Below, piece after piece: positions 16,669 to 25,177 of a stretch of 64,000 nt of DNA; position 1 is the first letter of the stretch, and every line of letters begins with the position of its first letter. The notes under the pieces were generated by a model. The model had not been told where the DNA came from, did not search any database, and worked only from the letters and a program-made list of their open reading frames with translations. The stretch lies in assembly GCA_947498985.1 (NCBI GenBank), contig CANMMF010000009.1, positions 62,001 through 126,000 on the forward strand, given 5' to 3'. The stretch comes from an uncultured Paracoccaceae bacterium. Lineage in GTDB: Bacteria > Pseudomonadota > Alphaproteobacteria > Rhodobacterales > Rhodobacteraceae. A program made the position numbers and the translations under genes.

Positions 16669-17675
16669 CCGCCCTGAAACTGGAAAACGTGAACAAATCC
16701 TTTGGTCCCGTGCATGTCCTGAAAGACATCAACCTGGAGGTCGAGGACGGCGAGTTCGTGGTCTTTGTCGGCCCCTCGGGCTGCGGGAAATCGACCTTGC
16801 TGCGGGTGATCGCGGGGCTTGAGGATGCCTCCTCCGGGACCATCCGGATCGGCGGCGAGGTGGTGAACTCCGTGCCGCCCGCGAAACGCGGCATCGCGAT
16901 GGTGTTCCAGTCCTACGCGCTTTATCCGCACCTCACGGTGCGCGACAACATGGGGCTCGGCCTGAAGCAGGAAGGCCAGCCGAAAGACGTGGTCGATGCG
17001 CGGGTCTCCAAGGCCAGCAAGATGCTCGATCTGGAGCAATACGCGCAGCGCCGCCCGGCGGAGCTGAGCGGCGGGCAACGGCAGCGGGTCGCCATCGGAC
17101 GAGCCATCGTGCGCGAGCCGAAGCTCTTCTTGTTCGACGAGCCGCTCTCCAACCTCGACGCGGCGCTGCGGATGAACACGCGGGTCGAGATCGCCGAGCT
17201 GCACCGCACGCTGGCGGCCTCGATGATCTATGTCACCCATGACCAGATCGAGGCGATGACGCTGGCCGACAAGATCGTGGTGCTGCGCGATGGCCGGATC
17301 GAGCAGGTGGGCTCTCCGATGGAGCTTTACAACAACCCCGCCAACCGCTTTGTCGCAAGCTTTCTGGGCTCGCCGTCGATGAATTTCCTCGAACGCTCGG
17401 TGCCGGGGCTGCCCGCGGGCCAGACCATCGGCATCCGGCCCGAACATCTGGGTCTGCGGGAAGACGGCCAGATTTTCGGCAAGGTCACCCATGTGGAGCG
17501 GCTGGGCGGCGACACCAACCTTCTGGTGCAGACCGGGCAGGGGGAGATCATGACCGTGCGCCTTTTCGGGCAGGACCCGACCGAGGTCGGCGACGAGATC
17601 CGCGTCGGGTTCGACCCGGCTTGCGCGTTCTATTTCGACGCGCAGCAGGAGCGCATTTTCCAGCAGGCGGCATGA
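16665..17675 (+). CDS. Sugar ABC transporter ATP-binding protein (UgpC/MalK type)
   Basis: The ATPase of the amino-sugar importer, 336 residues. Walker A GPSGCGKST, signature LSGGQRQRVAIGRA, Walker B LFLFDEPLSNLD and switch YVTHDQIEAM are intact. A shorter TOBE-type tail follows (about residues 235-336). It is the last gene of the murQ operon. Its stop overlaps a small palindrome (GAGGCC-AGGC-GGCCTC at 17674-17689) that may mark the transcript end, though no T-run follows. Confidence 0.9.
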   Translation: MTALKLENVNKSFGPVHVLKDINLEVEDGEFVVFVGPSGCGKSTLLRVIAGLEDASSGTIRIGGEVVNSVPPAKRGIAMVFQSYALYPHLTVRDNMGLGLKQEGQPKDVVDARVSKASKMLDLEQYAQRRPAELSGGQRQRVAIGRAIVREPKLFLFDEPLSNLDAALRMNTRVEIAELHRTLAASMIYVTHDQIEAMTLADKIVVLRDGRIEQVGSPMELYNNPANRFVASFLGSPSMNFLERSVPGLPAGQTIGIRPEHLGLREDGQIFGKVTHVERLGGDTNLLVQTGQGEIMTVRLFGQDPTEVGDEIRVGFDPACAFYFDAQQERIFQQAA

Positions 17676-17724
17676 GGCCAGGCGGCCTCGCGCAGGATTA
17701 TTTGACGGGTCCGGAAAAAATATC

Positions 17725-17760
17725 TGTCGAGTATGTCGATTGGCGGTGGTCGGGATCGTC
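17725..17760 (+). promoter_or_regulatory. Candidate ECF sigma promoter (TGTCGA ... CGTC)
   Basis: Two TGTCGA copies at 17725-17730 and 17734-17739 precede CGTC at 17757-17760. The second copy and CGTC are 17 bases apart, a normal ECF -35/-10 spacing. TGTCGA-type -35 elements have been described for ECF42 sigma factors (recalled, not checked), and an ECF42-like gene lies downstream in the same unit. This suggests autoregulation. Confidence 0.4.
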
Positions 17761-17811
17761 ATGTGGGTGAAGCGGCAAGAATGCCCTTCGTTCACATGAG
17801 GAGACAGACCC

Positions 17812-18324
17812 TTGAATATCCGCAAGATCGCAACCTGCACCGCCATCGGCCTCGCCGTTCTGGCCGCCGCCCCGCTTGCCCTGCCGCGTCACGTCACGGT
17901 GGAGCGCAGCGCGGTGATCGACGCCGCACCCGAGGCCATCCTTGCGTTGGCCGCGTCGAATGAAGGCTATCAGCGCTTCAACCCCTACAGGAGCCTCGAC
18001 CCGGATCTGAAGATCGCGCTTTTTGGCCCGGATACCGGCGTCGGCTCCGGGTTTCGCTTTGACAGCAAGGACGGCACCGGCAGCCAGACGGTGGCCGAGG
18101 TGACCGCCGAGCGGGTTGTCTATGCCGTCGATCTCGGGCCGCTCGGTCAGCCCCGCCAATCCATCGAGGCAATTGCCATAACGGGCGGCACCGAAGTGAC
18201 CTGGCGCGTCGACAATGACCTCGGGATGAACCCGGTCTTTCGCGTCTTCGGCCTTTTCATGGAAGGCATGGTCGGACCGACCTTCGAGCTTGGGCTTGAA
18301 AACCTGGCAGACGTTGCCGCCTAA
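17812..18324 (+). CDS. SRPBCC (START/polyketide-cyclase-like) family protein
   Basis: A 170-residue protein. A hydrophobic N-terminal segment (residues 8-24) could be a signal anchor or signal peptide. It is followed by an SRPBCC-like domain beginning VTVERSAVIDAAPEAILALA, a common opening of these lipid- or ligand-binding helix-grip folds. The start is a TTG at 17812, preceded by GAGGAGACA; no ATG fits as well. It is the first gene of a probable three-gene unit with a DGPF protein and an ECF sigma factor. No enzyme activity can be assigned. Confidence 0.75.
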   Translation: MNIRKIATCTAIGLAVLAAAPLALPRHVTVERSAVIDAAPEAILALAASNEGYQRFNPYRSLDPDLKIALFGPDTGVGSGFRFDSKDGTGSQTVAEVTAERVVYAVDLGPLGQPRQSIEAIAITGGTEVTWRVDNDLGMNPVFRVFGLFMEGMVGPTFELGLENLADVAA

Positions 18325-18351
18325 TCCCCTCATATCAAAACAGGACTGACC

Positions 18352-18705
18352 ATGCGGTATACATTTTTGCTTTATTCGGACCCCGCCGATCTTTCCCATA
18401 TGACGCCCGAGGACTGGGCCAGGGAAAAGGAAGTCTACGGCGGCTATATCGGCGCGCTGCAGGAGGCCGGTGTCTTTGTCGACACCGACTGGCTGCACCC
18501 GGCGGACACCGCCACCACGCTGACCCTGAAGGATGGCGAGAAGCGTGTGCAGGACGGCCCCTTTGCCGACACCAAGGAAACGCTCGGCGGGTTTTTCGCC
18601 ATCGATGTGCCCGATCTTGATGCCGCGCTGGCCTGGGCAGAGAAATGCCCGGCGGCCCGGACCGGCAAGGTCGAGATCCGCGCATCGGCCATGGGCGGCG
18701 CTTGA
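18352..18705 (+). CDS. YCII-related/DGPF-domain protein
   Basis: A small soluble protein of 117 residues with a dimeric alpha-beta barrel. The name-giving DGPF motif is visible in VQDGPFADTKETLGGFFAID near residues 64-83. The N-terminus MRYTFLLYSDP is typical. Such proteins are the usual partners of ECF42-type sigma factors. Here the stop codon overlaps the TTG start of the sigma gene (TTGA at 18702-18705). The biochemical role of DGPF proteins is not established. Confidence 0.88.
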   Translation: MRYTFLLYSDPADLSHMTPEDWAREKEVYGGYIGALQEAGVFVDTDWLHPADTATTLTLKDGEKRVQDGPFADTKETLGGFFAIDVPDLDAALAWAEKCPAARTGKVEIRASAMGGA

Positions 18706-19913
18706 CCCGCGACGACGTCAGGGCGCGGGCCGAAGACCTGGCCCGCGCCGCTTACGGCCGGCTGGTGGCGATGCTGGCCAGCCGCTCGGGCGACATCATG
18801 GCGGCAGAGGATGCGTTGTCGGACGCGTTTGTCGCAGCGTTGCGCCGCTGGCCCCTGGACGGCGTGCCCGACAACCCGCAGGCCTGGTTGCTGACCGTCG
18901 CTTGCAACCGGCATGTCGACCGGGCGCGCAGGGACGCGCGCTTGCTGATCACGGATGAGGTGCCCGACATGCCGGAAAGACAGATCTCCGACGAAGCGGC
19001 GCTGGACGAGCGCCTGAAGCTGATGTTCGTCTGCGCGCATCCGGCCATCGACGGCGGCATACGGACCCCGCTCATGCTGCAGACGGTGCTGGGGGTGGAG
19101 GCGGATGACATCGCGCGCGCCTTTCTCGTCTCGCCTTCTGCCATGGCGCAGCGCCTCGTGCGCGCCAAACGCAAGATCAAGGCCGCGGGCATTCCGTTTG
19201 CGCTGCCGGACAGCGCGGCCTTTCCCGAGCGCATGAGCTCGGTTCTCGAAGCGGTCTACGGCGCCTATGCCATCGACTGGATGGAAGCGGCGGGCGATCT
19301 GTCGCATGAGGCCTTTTTCCTCTCTTCGATCCTCGCCGATCTGGCGCCTGAGACACCCGAAGCGCTGGGTCTGACCGCATTGATCGGCTTTGTCGAGGCG
19401 CGCCGCGATGCCCGCACGCGGCAGGGCGTTCTGGTGCCTGTGCCCGATCAGGACACCACGCTGTGGGACCAGCCGCTGATCGACCGCTCCGCGTCGCTGC
19501 TGACCCGTGCCTCCGGAATGGGCCGCCCCGGCCGGTTCCAGCTCGAGGCCGCGATCCAGTCGGTACATGCGGCCCGCGCCGTCACGGGGCGCACCGATTG
19601 GCGCGCGCTGTCGCAGCTTCATGCGGGGCTTGTGCAATTGCACCCGACCATCGGTGCCGCTGTCAGCCGCGCGGCTGTGGTGGCCGAAGACGCGGGCCCC
19701 GCCGAGGCGCTGCGCCTGCTTGACAAGATCCGCTTTCCCGGTGTGGCGCAGTACCAGCCCGCCCATGCGGTGCGCGCGCAATGTCTTGTGATGCTTGACC
19801 GGGTGGCCGAGGCGGCGGAGGCTTATGACAAGGCGGTCTCTCTCTGCACCGACCTGCCCTCGAGACGGCTGTTGGAGACGCGGCGCGCCAGACTGCGCAA
19901 GAAGGTGATGTGA
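18702..19913 (+). CDS. ECF42-type RNA polymerase sigma factor with C-terminal TPR-like extension
   Basis: A 403-residue sigma factor, about twice the length of a minimal ECF. Region 2 is near residues 8-80, with ALRRWPLDGVPDNPQAWLLT and NRHVDRARRDARLL. Region 4 lies near 115-165 (DDIARAFLVSPSAMAQRLVR, then AKRKIKAAG). A long helical C-terminal part from about residue 190 has alanine-rich TPR-like helices. This build, plus the translationally coupled DGPF gene, is the ECF42 pattern. No anti-sigma gene is seen; in this group the extension itself is thought to control activity. Confidence 0.87.
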   Translation: MTRDDVRARAEDLARAAYGRLVAMLASRSGDIMAAEDALSDAFVAALRRWPLDGVPDNPQAWLLTVACNRHVDRARRDARLLITDEVPDMPERQISDEAALDERLKLMFVCAHPAIDGGIRTPLMLQTVLGVEADDIARAFLVSPSAMAQRLVRAKRKIKAAGIPFALPDSAAFPERMSSVLEAVYGAYAIDWMEAAGDLSHEAFFLSSILADLAPETPEALGLTALIGFVEARRDARTRQGVLVPVPDQDTTLWDQPLIDRSASLLTRASGMGRPGRFQLEAAIQSVHAARAVTGRTDWRALSQLHAGLVQLHPTIGAAVSRAAVVAEDAGPAEALRLLDKIRFPGVAQYQPAHAVRAQCLVMLDRVAEAAEAYDKAVSLCTDLPSRRLLETRRARLRKKVM

Positions 19914-19958
19914 CGGCTGGCCCCGGGTGCGGGTTCAGGCGCCGGTCATCAGGCGCGC

Positions 19959-20813
19959 TCAGCGCTTTGGTTTCTGAAAGAGCAGCGACAGGATGCCAAG
20001 CACCGCCGACATCACGATCAGCAACAGCGACACCGCGTTCAGAACCGGGGTGGAGCCCTGCTTGAGCTTGTCGAACATGGTGATCGTCAGCGGCGATTCG
20101 GAACCCACCAGCATCAGCGTGGTGTTGAAGTTTTCGAAACTCATCAGGATCGAGACCACCGCCGAGGCCAGAATGGCGGGCATCAGGAACGGCAGGGTGA
20201 TCTGCCGGATCGCGCCCAGCTTGCTGGCCCCGAGATTGAGCGCGGCCTCTTCCAGGCTGGGATCGAACTTCTGCAGCCGGGCCGAGATCACCAGTGTGGC
20301 GAAGGTGGTGATAAAGGAAAACTGCCCCAGGATGACAAGGATCAGCCCGGGGCGCAGCCCGTCGAACCAGAGCCCCGTGGCATCCTCCAGCGTGTTGGCG
20401 ATGGCGCTGGCAAAGACCAGGATCGAGATGCCGAGGATCACGCCCGGGATGATCAGCGGCAGCAGCATCAGGATATAGAGCAACGATTTGCCGCGAAAGC
20501 TGTGGCGCACAAAGAGGAACGCGTTGCAAGTGCCCACCGCCACCGCCAGCGCCGACACCCACGCCGCCACAAACGCCGATGTGCCGATCGCGCGCAGGAT
20601 CGAGCGTTCGTTGAAGACGCCGATAAACGGAGCCTCGGTGCCGAAGAACCACGCCCAGGTGAAACCTTCCCAGGGCAGCGACGGGAAGACGCTGTTGTTG
20701 AACGCAAAGACGCAGACCACCGCCAGCGGCAACGCGAGATAGAGGAAAAACGCCGTAACATAGGCGCGGTAGCACCATTTGGCGAAGCCGGGCTGCGGGA
20801 CGGTGGGAATCAT
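19959..20813 (-). CDS. Polyamine-type ABC transporter permease (PotC-like)
   Basis: A 284-residue inner-membrane permease. The ATG at 20813 overlaps the stop of the upstream permease gene (ATGA). A longer reading to 21041 lies inside that gene and was rejected. The EAA loop is LEEAALNLGASKLGAIRQIT-LPFLMP near residues 172-196, typical of PotC/YdcV permeases with the AA-N-LGAS pattern. It is the last gene of the potDABC-like set. Cargo is probably a polyamine or a related amine. Confidence 0.87.
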   Translation of the reverse strand: MIPTVPQPGFAKWCYRAYVTAFFLYLALPLAVVCVFAFNNSVFPSLPWEGFTWAWFFGTEAPFIGVFNERSILRAIGTSAFVAAWVSALAVAVGTCNAFLFVRHSFRGKSLLYILMLLPLIIPGVILGISILVFASAIANTLEDATGLWFDGLRPGLILVILGQFSFITTFATLVISARLQKFDPSLEEAALNLGASKLGAIRQITLPFLMPAILASAVVSILMSFENFNTTLMLVGSESPLTITMFDKLKQGSTPVLNAVSLLLIVMSAVLGILSLLFQKPKR

Positions 20814-21676
20814 GCGCGCCCCATCGTGTCGGCCAGCGACTGGCGCGACAGTTTCAGACCCAGAAACACCACTCCAGACGACAGCGCCAGCAGCAGAAAG
20901 CCCAGCGCCGAGCCCAGCTCCCAATTGAAGCGGGTGATGAACTGCGTGTAGATCATGCCGGTGAACCACAGGCTGTCCTTGCCGCCCAGCAGAATGGGTG
21001 TGAGGTAATTCCCGAGGCTCAGCATGAAGACGACGATGCAACCCGACACGATCCCCGGCATGGCGTGCGGGATGACAATCTCGCGCAGGATCGAGAGGCT
21101 GTTGCCGCCGAGATCATAACCCGCCTCGATCAGGCTGTCGTCGAGACTGTCCAGCGTGGTGACCAGAGGCACCACCATGAACAGGATCGAGGTATAGACC
21201 AGCCCGACCATGATCGCCGCATCGTTGTAGAGAAACTCCACCGGCCCGCTGACCAGCCCGAGATATTGCAGCAGGTTCGAAAACACGCCGGTCTCGCGCA
21301 GCAGGATCATCCAGCCGAAGGTGCGCACCAGCTCCGACACCCAGAACGGGATCATGCACATCAGAAACAGCGTTGTCTTGGTGCGTCCGCGGGTCAGCTT
21401 GGCGATGTAATAGGCAATCGGGAAGCCGAAGATCAGGGTGAGCGCGGTGGCGAGGATCGACATGATCGCGGTGCGCGCGAAGGTGCGCCAGTAAAGCGGC
21501 TCTTCGAAGAAGGTGACGTAATTGCCAAAGCCGGTCTGGAACTCGCGCGGGCCGATCTTTTCACTGATCGACACCCAGAAAAGCCCCAGATGCGGCAGGA
21601 TGATCAGCACCACGAGCCACAGCAGGATCGGCGCCAGCAGCAGGTAGAACCCCAGTTTCGAGCCGTCCGTGGTCAT
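20810..21676 (-). CDS. Polyamine-type ABC transporter permease (PotB-like)
   Basis: A 288-residue permease with six predicted spans. The cytoplasmic loop reads LIEAGYDLGGNSLSILREIV-IPHAMP near residues 181-205, the PotB/YdcU form of the EAA loop (A-DLG-S). It starts three bases after the ATPase gene stop and overlaps the PotC-like gene by four bases. Together they form the heterodimeric channel of the importer. Confidence 0.87.
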   Translation of the reverse strand: MTTDGSKLGFYLLLAPILLWLVVLIILPHLGLFWVSISEKIGPREFQTGFGNYVTFFEEPLYWRTFARTAIMSILATALTLIFGFPIAYYIAKLTRGRTKTTLFLMCMIPFWVSELVRTFGWMILLRETGVFSNLLQYLGLVSGPVEFLYNDAAIMVGLVYTSILFMVVPLVTTLDSLDDSLIEAGYDLGGNSLSILREIVIPHAMPGIVSGCIVVFMLSLGNYLTPILLGGKDSLWFTGMIYTQFITRFNWELGSALGFLLLALSSGVVFLGLKLSRQSLADTMGRA

Positions 21677-21679
21677 CGC

Positions 21680-22786
21680 TCAGGCCCCCGGCGCGGGATA
21701 GACCCGGGCGCGGCCGGGATGCCAGCTTGTGTAGACCGTGCTGCCGGGGCGCAGTTTCGCCATGTCGCCGGTCTGCGGCAGGGCGACGCTGATCGGCGTG
21801 CCGGAGGCGTGCTGCACCGTGACCGAGCTGTTGGCCCCGTTGAAGAGCACCGAGGCCACAGTGCCTTTTGTCACGTTTTCCCGCCCTTCGAGCCCTTCGG
21901 CGGATGTGGTCAATTCGATGGCTTCCGGCCGCAGGAAGACCTGCGCGCGCTGCCCGGCGCTCAGACCGGACTGCGCGGCCTCGACGCTCAGCGCCGCGCC
22001 GCTCTCGCTCTCCAGTGTCAGCACCGGCCCGTTGACCGAGACAAGCCGCGCGTCGATGCGGTTCGCCTCACCGACAAAGCCCGCGACGAAGGCCGTGTCG
22101 GGGCTGTGATAGACCTCCTGCGGGGGGCCGATCTGCTCGAACCGGCCCCGGTTCATCACCGCGATGTTGTCGCTCATCACCAGCGCTTCGGACTGGTCGT
22201 GGGTGATGTAGACAAAGGTGGTGTTGAAGGCCGCCTGCAGCGATTTCAGCTCCACCTTCATGTGTTCGCGCAGTTTCAGATCGAGCGCGCCCAGCGGCTC
22301 GTCCAACAGCAGCACGTCCGGCTCCAGCACCATGCAGCGCGCGATGGCCACACGTTGCTTCTGACCGCCCGACAGCTGATCGACCCGCCGCCCCGCGACC
22401 CCCGGCAGACCGACGCGGGCGAGAATCTCGTCGACGCGCCGGGCGATCTCGGCACGCGCCACGCCGCGCTGGCGCAGGCCAAAGCCCACATTGTCGCCGA
22501 TATTCATCGTCGGAAAGAGCGCCAGATGCTGGAACACCATCGAGACCGGGCGCTTGTTGGGAGGCACGCCGATCATCGACGCGCCCTTGATCAGAAGATC
22601 GCCGCTGCTGGGCGACTGAAAGCCCGCGATCATGCGCAACAGCGTGGTCTTGCCGCAGCCCGACGGCCCCAGGATCGAAAAGAAAGAGCCTTGCGGCACC
22701 TCGAAACTGACATGATCGACGGCGCGGAAATCGTCGAAATCCTTCGTCAGATCAAGGCATTGCAGGTCAGGGGCGGGGTTGGCCAA
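21680..22786 (-). CDS. Polyamine-type ABC transporter ATP-binding protein (PotA-like)
   Basis: A 368-residue ATPase. Walker A GPSGCGKTT, signature LSGGQKQRVAIARC, Walker B VLLLDEPLGALD and switch YITHDQSEAL are intact, and a TOBE domain covers about residues 275-350. A TTG at 22786 is taken as the start because AAGGA lies eight bases upstream and the ATPase fold begins soon after (LDLTKDFDDFRAVDHVSFEV). The in-frame extension to 23002 reads through the hairpin and the binding-protein gene and is not credible. Confidence 0.88.
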   Translation of the reverse strand: MANPAPDLQCLDLTKDFDDFRAVDHVSFEVPQGSFFSILGPSGCGKTTLLRMIAGFQSPSSGDLLIKGASMIGVPPNKRPVSMVFQHLALFPTMNIGDNVGFGLRQRGVARAEIARRVDEILARVGLPGVAGRRVDQLSGGQKQRVAIARCMVLEPDVLLLDEPLGALDLKLREHMKVELKSLQAAFNTTFVYITHDQSEALVMSDNIAVMNRGRFEQIGPPQEVYHSPDTAFVAGFVGEANRIDARLVSVNGPVLTLESESGAALSVEAAQSGLSAGQRAQVFLRPEAIELTTSAEGLEGRENVTKGTVASVLFNGANSSVTVQHASGTPISVALPQTGDMAKLRPGSTVYTSWHPGRARVYPAPGA

Positions 22787-22805
22787 GGGCTGTCCTTCTC
22801 GGCAG

Positions 22806-22834
22806 AAAAAAGGGCACCGCAGGGCGCCCTTTTC
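22806..22834 (-). terminator. Hairpin with T-rich arm between binding-protein and ATPase genes
   Basis: On the minus strand, AAAAGGGCGCC and GGTGCCCTTTT form a stem of about 10 pairs with a CTGC loop, and the T-rich 3' arm resembles an intrinsic terminator. It lies between the PotD-like gene and the PotA-like gene of the same operon, so it probably acts as a partial terminator that keeps binding-protein mRNA in excess. Confidence 0.6.
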
Positions 22835-22850
22835 GGGAGTTGCGCGCGAT

Positions 22851-23912
22851 TTACTTCGCGGCGTTGATGCGGTCGAGCGTGGCGCCTTCCAACGTCTCGA
22901 GACCCGCGGGCACCGGCGGATACCACTTGATATTGTCCACCGCGGCCTGATCGAAGCTGCCCTGATAGCGCGCCTTGAGATCGGCGCTGACACCTTCGTC
23001 ACCCCCCACGGCGGCGGTGAAATTGCCGGCGGTGTTGGTGATCATCGCGGCGATGTCGGGGCGCATCACGAAGTTGATCCAGTCATAGGCGGCATCGTCG
23101 GCCCGACCCCGCGCGGGCAGCACAAAGGTGTCGATCCAGCCCAGAGCGCCGGATTCGGGCGCCACAAAGGTGATGTCGGGATTGTCGGCATTGAGCTGCC
23201 AGCCACCGGTGTCCCAGGCCATCGAAGCCACAACCTCACCCGAGCGCAGCAGGTTCTTGATCTCGTCGCCGCCGTCCCAATAGGTCTTCACGTTGGCCTT
23301 GCACTCGGTCAGCTTGGCTTCGACCTGATCGAGGATCTCCTGATACTTGTCGGTGTCGCCATAGGCCGCAAAGGGGTCGAGCCCCATGGAATAGGCGAAA
23401 CCGATCAGCGTCGGGCGCTTGAGACGGTAGGAGACCTTGCCCGCCACCGATCCGTCGCACAGATCGGTATAATCGGTCACGTCACCCGCTTCGGCGGTGT
23501 TCACCACCAGCCCGCTGGTGCCCCAGACATGCGGCAGACCGTAGATCTCGCCCTCATAGGTGGTGTTGGTCGCGGTGGCCATAAGCATCGACGGGATGAA
23601 CTGATCGGCGTTCACCTTCGACATGTCGATGGGCTTGTAGATGCCGAACTCTTCCTGCGCGCTGGTGATCCGGTCCTGGCTGGGCTGCGCCAGATCGAAA
23701 CCGCCGCCATTGGTGGCGCGCAGCTTGGCGATCATTTCCTCGTTGTTGGAGGTGGTGACCTCGACCGTGTGGCCGGTCTCTTCCTCGAACTTGGCGATGA
23801 CCTCTTCGGGCGCGTAGCCGCCCCAGGTCAGCAGCCGCAGCGTGTCGGCGCTGGTGATCTGTGCGGTCAGCGCAGTGGCGACCAGAACGGTCGAGAAGAC
23901 TTTGATTTTCAT
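22851..23912 (-). CDS. Polyamine-type ABC transporter substrate-binding protein (PotD-like)
   Basis: A 353-residue periplasmic protein. The signal peptide starts MKIKVFSTVLVATALTAQ with cleavage near TSA-DTL (residue 23). The mature start LRLLTWGGYAPEEVIAKFEE and MAWDTGGWQLN fit family 1 spermidine/putrescine binders (PotD/PotF). The ATG at 23912 is chosen for its signal peptide; a longer frame to 24011 adds unrelated sequence. The protein ends before the hairpin at 22806. It sits beside dehydrogenases and a glutamine-synthetase-like ligase, so cargo is probably an amine. Confidence 0.86.
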   Translation of the reverse strand: MKIKVFSTVLVATALTAQITSADTLRLLTWGGYAPEEVIAKFEEETGHTVEVTTSNNEEMIAKLRATNGGGFDLAQPSQDRITSAQEEFGIYKPIDMSKVNADQFIPSMLMATATNTTYEGEIYGLPHVWGTSGLVVNTAEAGDVTDYTDLCDGSVAGKVSYRLKRPTLIGFAYSMGLDPFAAYGDTDKYQEILDQVEAKLTECKANVKTYWDGGDEIKNLLRSGEVVASMAWDTGGWQLNADNPDITFVAPESGALGWIDTFVLPARGRADDAAYDWINFVMRPDIAAMITNTAGNFTAAVGGDEGVSADLKARYQGSFDQAAVDNIKWYPPVPAGLETLEGATLDRINAAK

Positions 23913-24027
23913 GATGTTTTCCACCCTCTTGGATTGTCTCACTGGGTTTTGGCTACCAGCGATTTGTTGCAGTATTAAGTCAAACGTGCCGCCACATGTC
24001 CATCGCGACATGGCCGCGCGCTCTTGA

Positions 24028-25173
24028 TCATGCGATGGCCAGCAGCAGATCGCGCGTGGTCTCGCGGGTCATCTCGACCGGGTTTCCGCCGGTGCTGGGA
24101 TCGATCAGGGCCCCGGCCACCACCCGGTCGACATCCAGATCCGTGACGCCGAGCCCGGTCAGGGTGCGCGGGATCCCCATCGCGTCGTTCAGCGTATCGA
24201 CATAGGCACAAAACCCGTCGAACCCGCCTTCGATGCCCAGATAGGCGGCGACGGTGCCGAAGCGCTCCGCGATGGCGGATCTGTTGAATTGCAGCACCGC
24301 TGGCATGCAGACTGCGTTCGTGGTGCCGTGATGGGTGTGATAGATCGCGCCAATGGGATGCGAGAGCGCATGGATCGCGCCAAGGCCCTTCTGGAACGCC
24401 GTGGCCCCCATCGCGGCGGCGCTCATCATCTGCGCGCGGGCCTCGAGGTCAGAGCCGTCGGCATAGGCGCGCGGCAGATACTCCTTGACCAGCCGCATGC
24501 CCTCCAGCGCGATGCCCTGGCTCATCGGGTGATAATGCGGCGAGGAAAACGCCTCCACGCAATGGGCAAAGGCATCGAGCCCCGTGCCGGCGGTGATGAA
24601 TTTCGGCATGCCGACAGTCAGTTCGGGATCGCAGATCACCACGGCGGGCAGCATGCGGGGATGGAAGATGATCTTTTTCTCGGCGGTGTCGGAATTGGTG
24701 ATCACCCCGGCACGGCCCACCTCGGAGCCGGTTCCGGCGGTGGTGGGCACCGCCACGATGGGGGCGATGGCATCGGCATCGGCGCGCGTCCACCAGTCGC
24801 CGATATCCTCGAAATCCCAGACCGGACGGCTCTGCCCGGCCAGAAACGCCACCAGCTTGCCCAGATCGAGGCCGGAGCCGCCGCCGAACGCCACCACCCC
24901 GTCATGGCCGCCGTCGCGAAAGGCCCTTACCCCCGCCTCGGCGTTTTTCTCGTTGGGGTTGGGATCGACATCGGCGAAAAGCGCGCGCCCGAGACCGGCG
25001 GCGTCGAGCAGATCGAGCGTGCGGGTGGTGATCTCCATCTCCGCCAGCCCGCGATCGGTGACCAGCAGCGGCCGCGTCATCCCGGCCACGCCACAGGCCT
25101 CTGCAATCTCCGAGATGCGCCCGGGCCCGAAGCGGACAGCGGTGGGGTAGGACCAGTTTGCGGTAAAGGACAT
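24028..25173 (-). CDS. Iron-containing alcohol dehydrogenase
   Basis: A 381-residue group III alcohol dehydrogenase that interconverts an alcohol and an aldehyde with NAD(P). The nucleotide-binding block VAFGGGSGLDLGKLVAFLA is near residues 94-112. VPTTAGTGSEVGRAGVIT is near 141-158, and the metal-site region DAFAHCVEAFSS plus ALSHPIGAIYHTHHGTTNAV is near 200-290. It follows four bases after the aldehyde dehydrogenase gene in one operon with the gamma-glutamyl ligase. In this context it may oxidise the hydroxyl of a gamma-glutamylated amino alcohol (inference). Confidence 0.88.
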   Translation of the reverse strand: MSFTANWSYPTAVRFGPGRISEIAEACGVAGMTRPLLVTDRGLAEMEITTRTLDLLDAAGLGRALFADVDPNPNEKNAEAGVRAFRDGGHDGVVAFGGGSGLDLGKLVAFLAGQSRPVWDFEDIGDWWTRADADAIAPIVAVPTTAGTGSEVGRAGVITNSDTAEKKIIFHPRMLPAVVICDPELTVGMPKFITAGTGLDAFAHCVEAFSSPHYHPMSQGIALEGMRLVKEYLPRAYADGSDLEARAQMMSAAAMGATAFQKGLGAIHALSHPIGAIYHTHHGTTNAVCMPAVLQFNRSAIAERFGTVAAYLGIEGGFDGFCAYVDTLNDAMGIPRTLTGLGVTDLDVDRVVAGALIDPSTGGNPVEMTRETTRDLLLAIA

Positions 25174-25177
25174 CGGC

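Noticed and set aside
17676-17700. Intrinsic terminator after the murQ operon
   Set aside because: The GAGGCC palindrome is only six pairs long and lacks a T-run, so it was not listed as a terminator.
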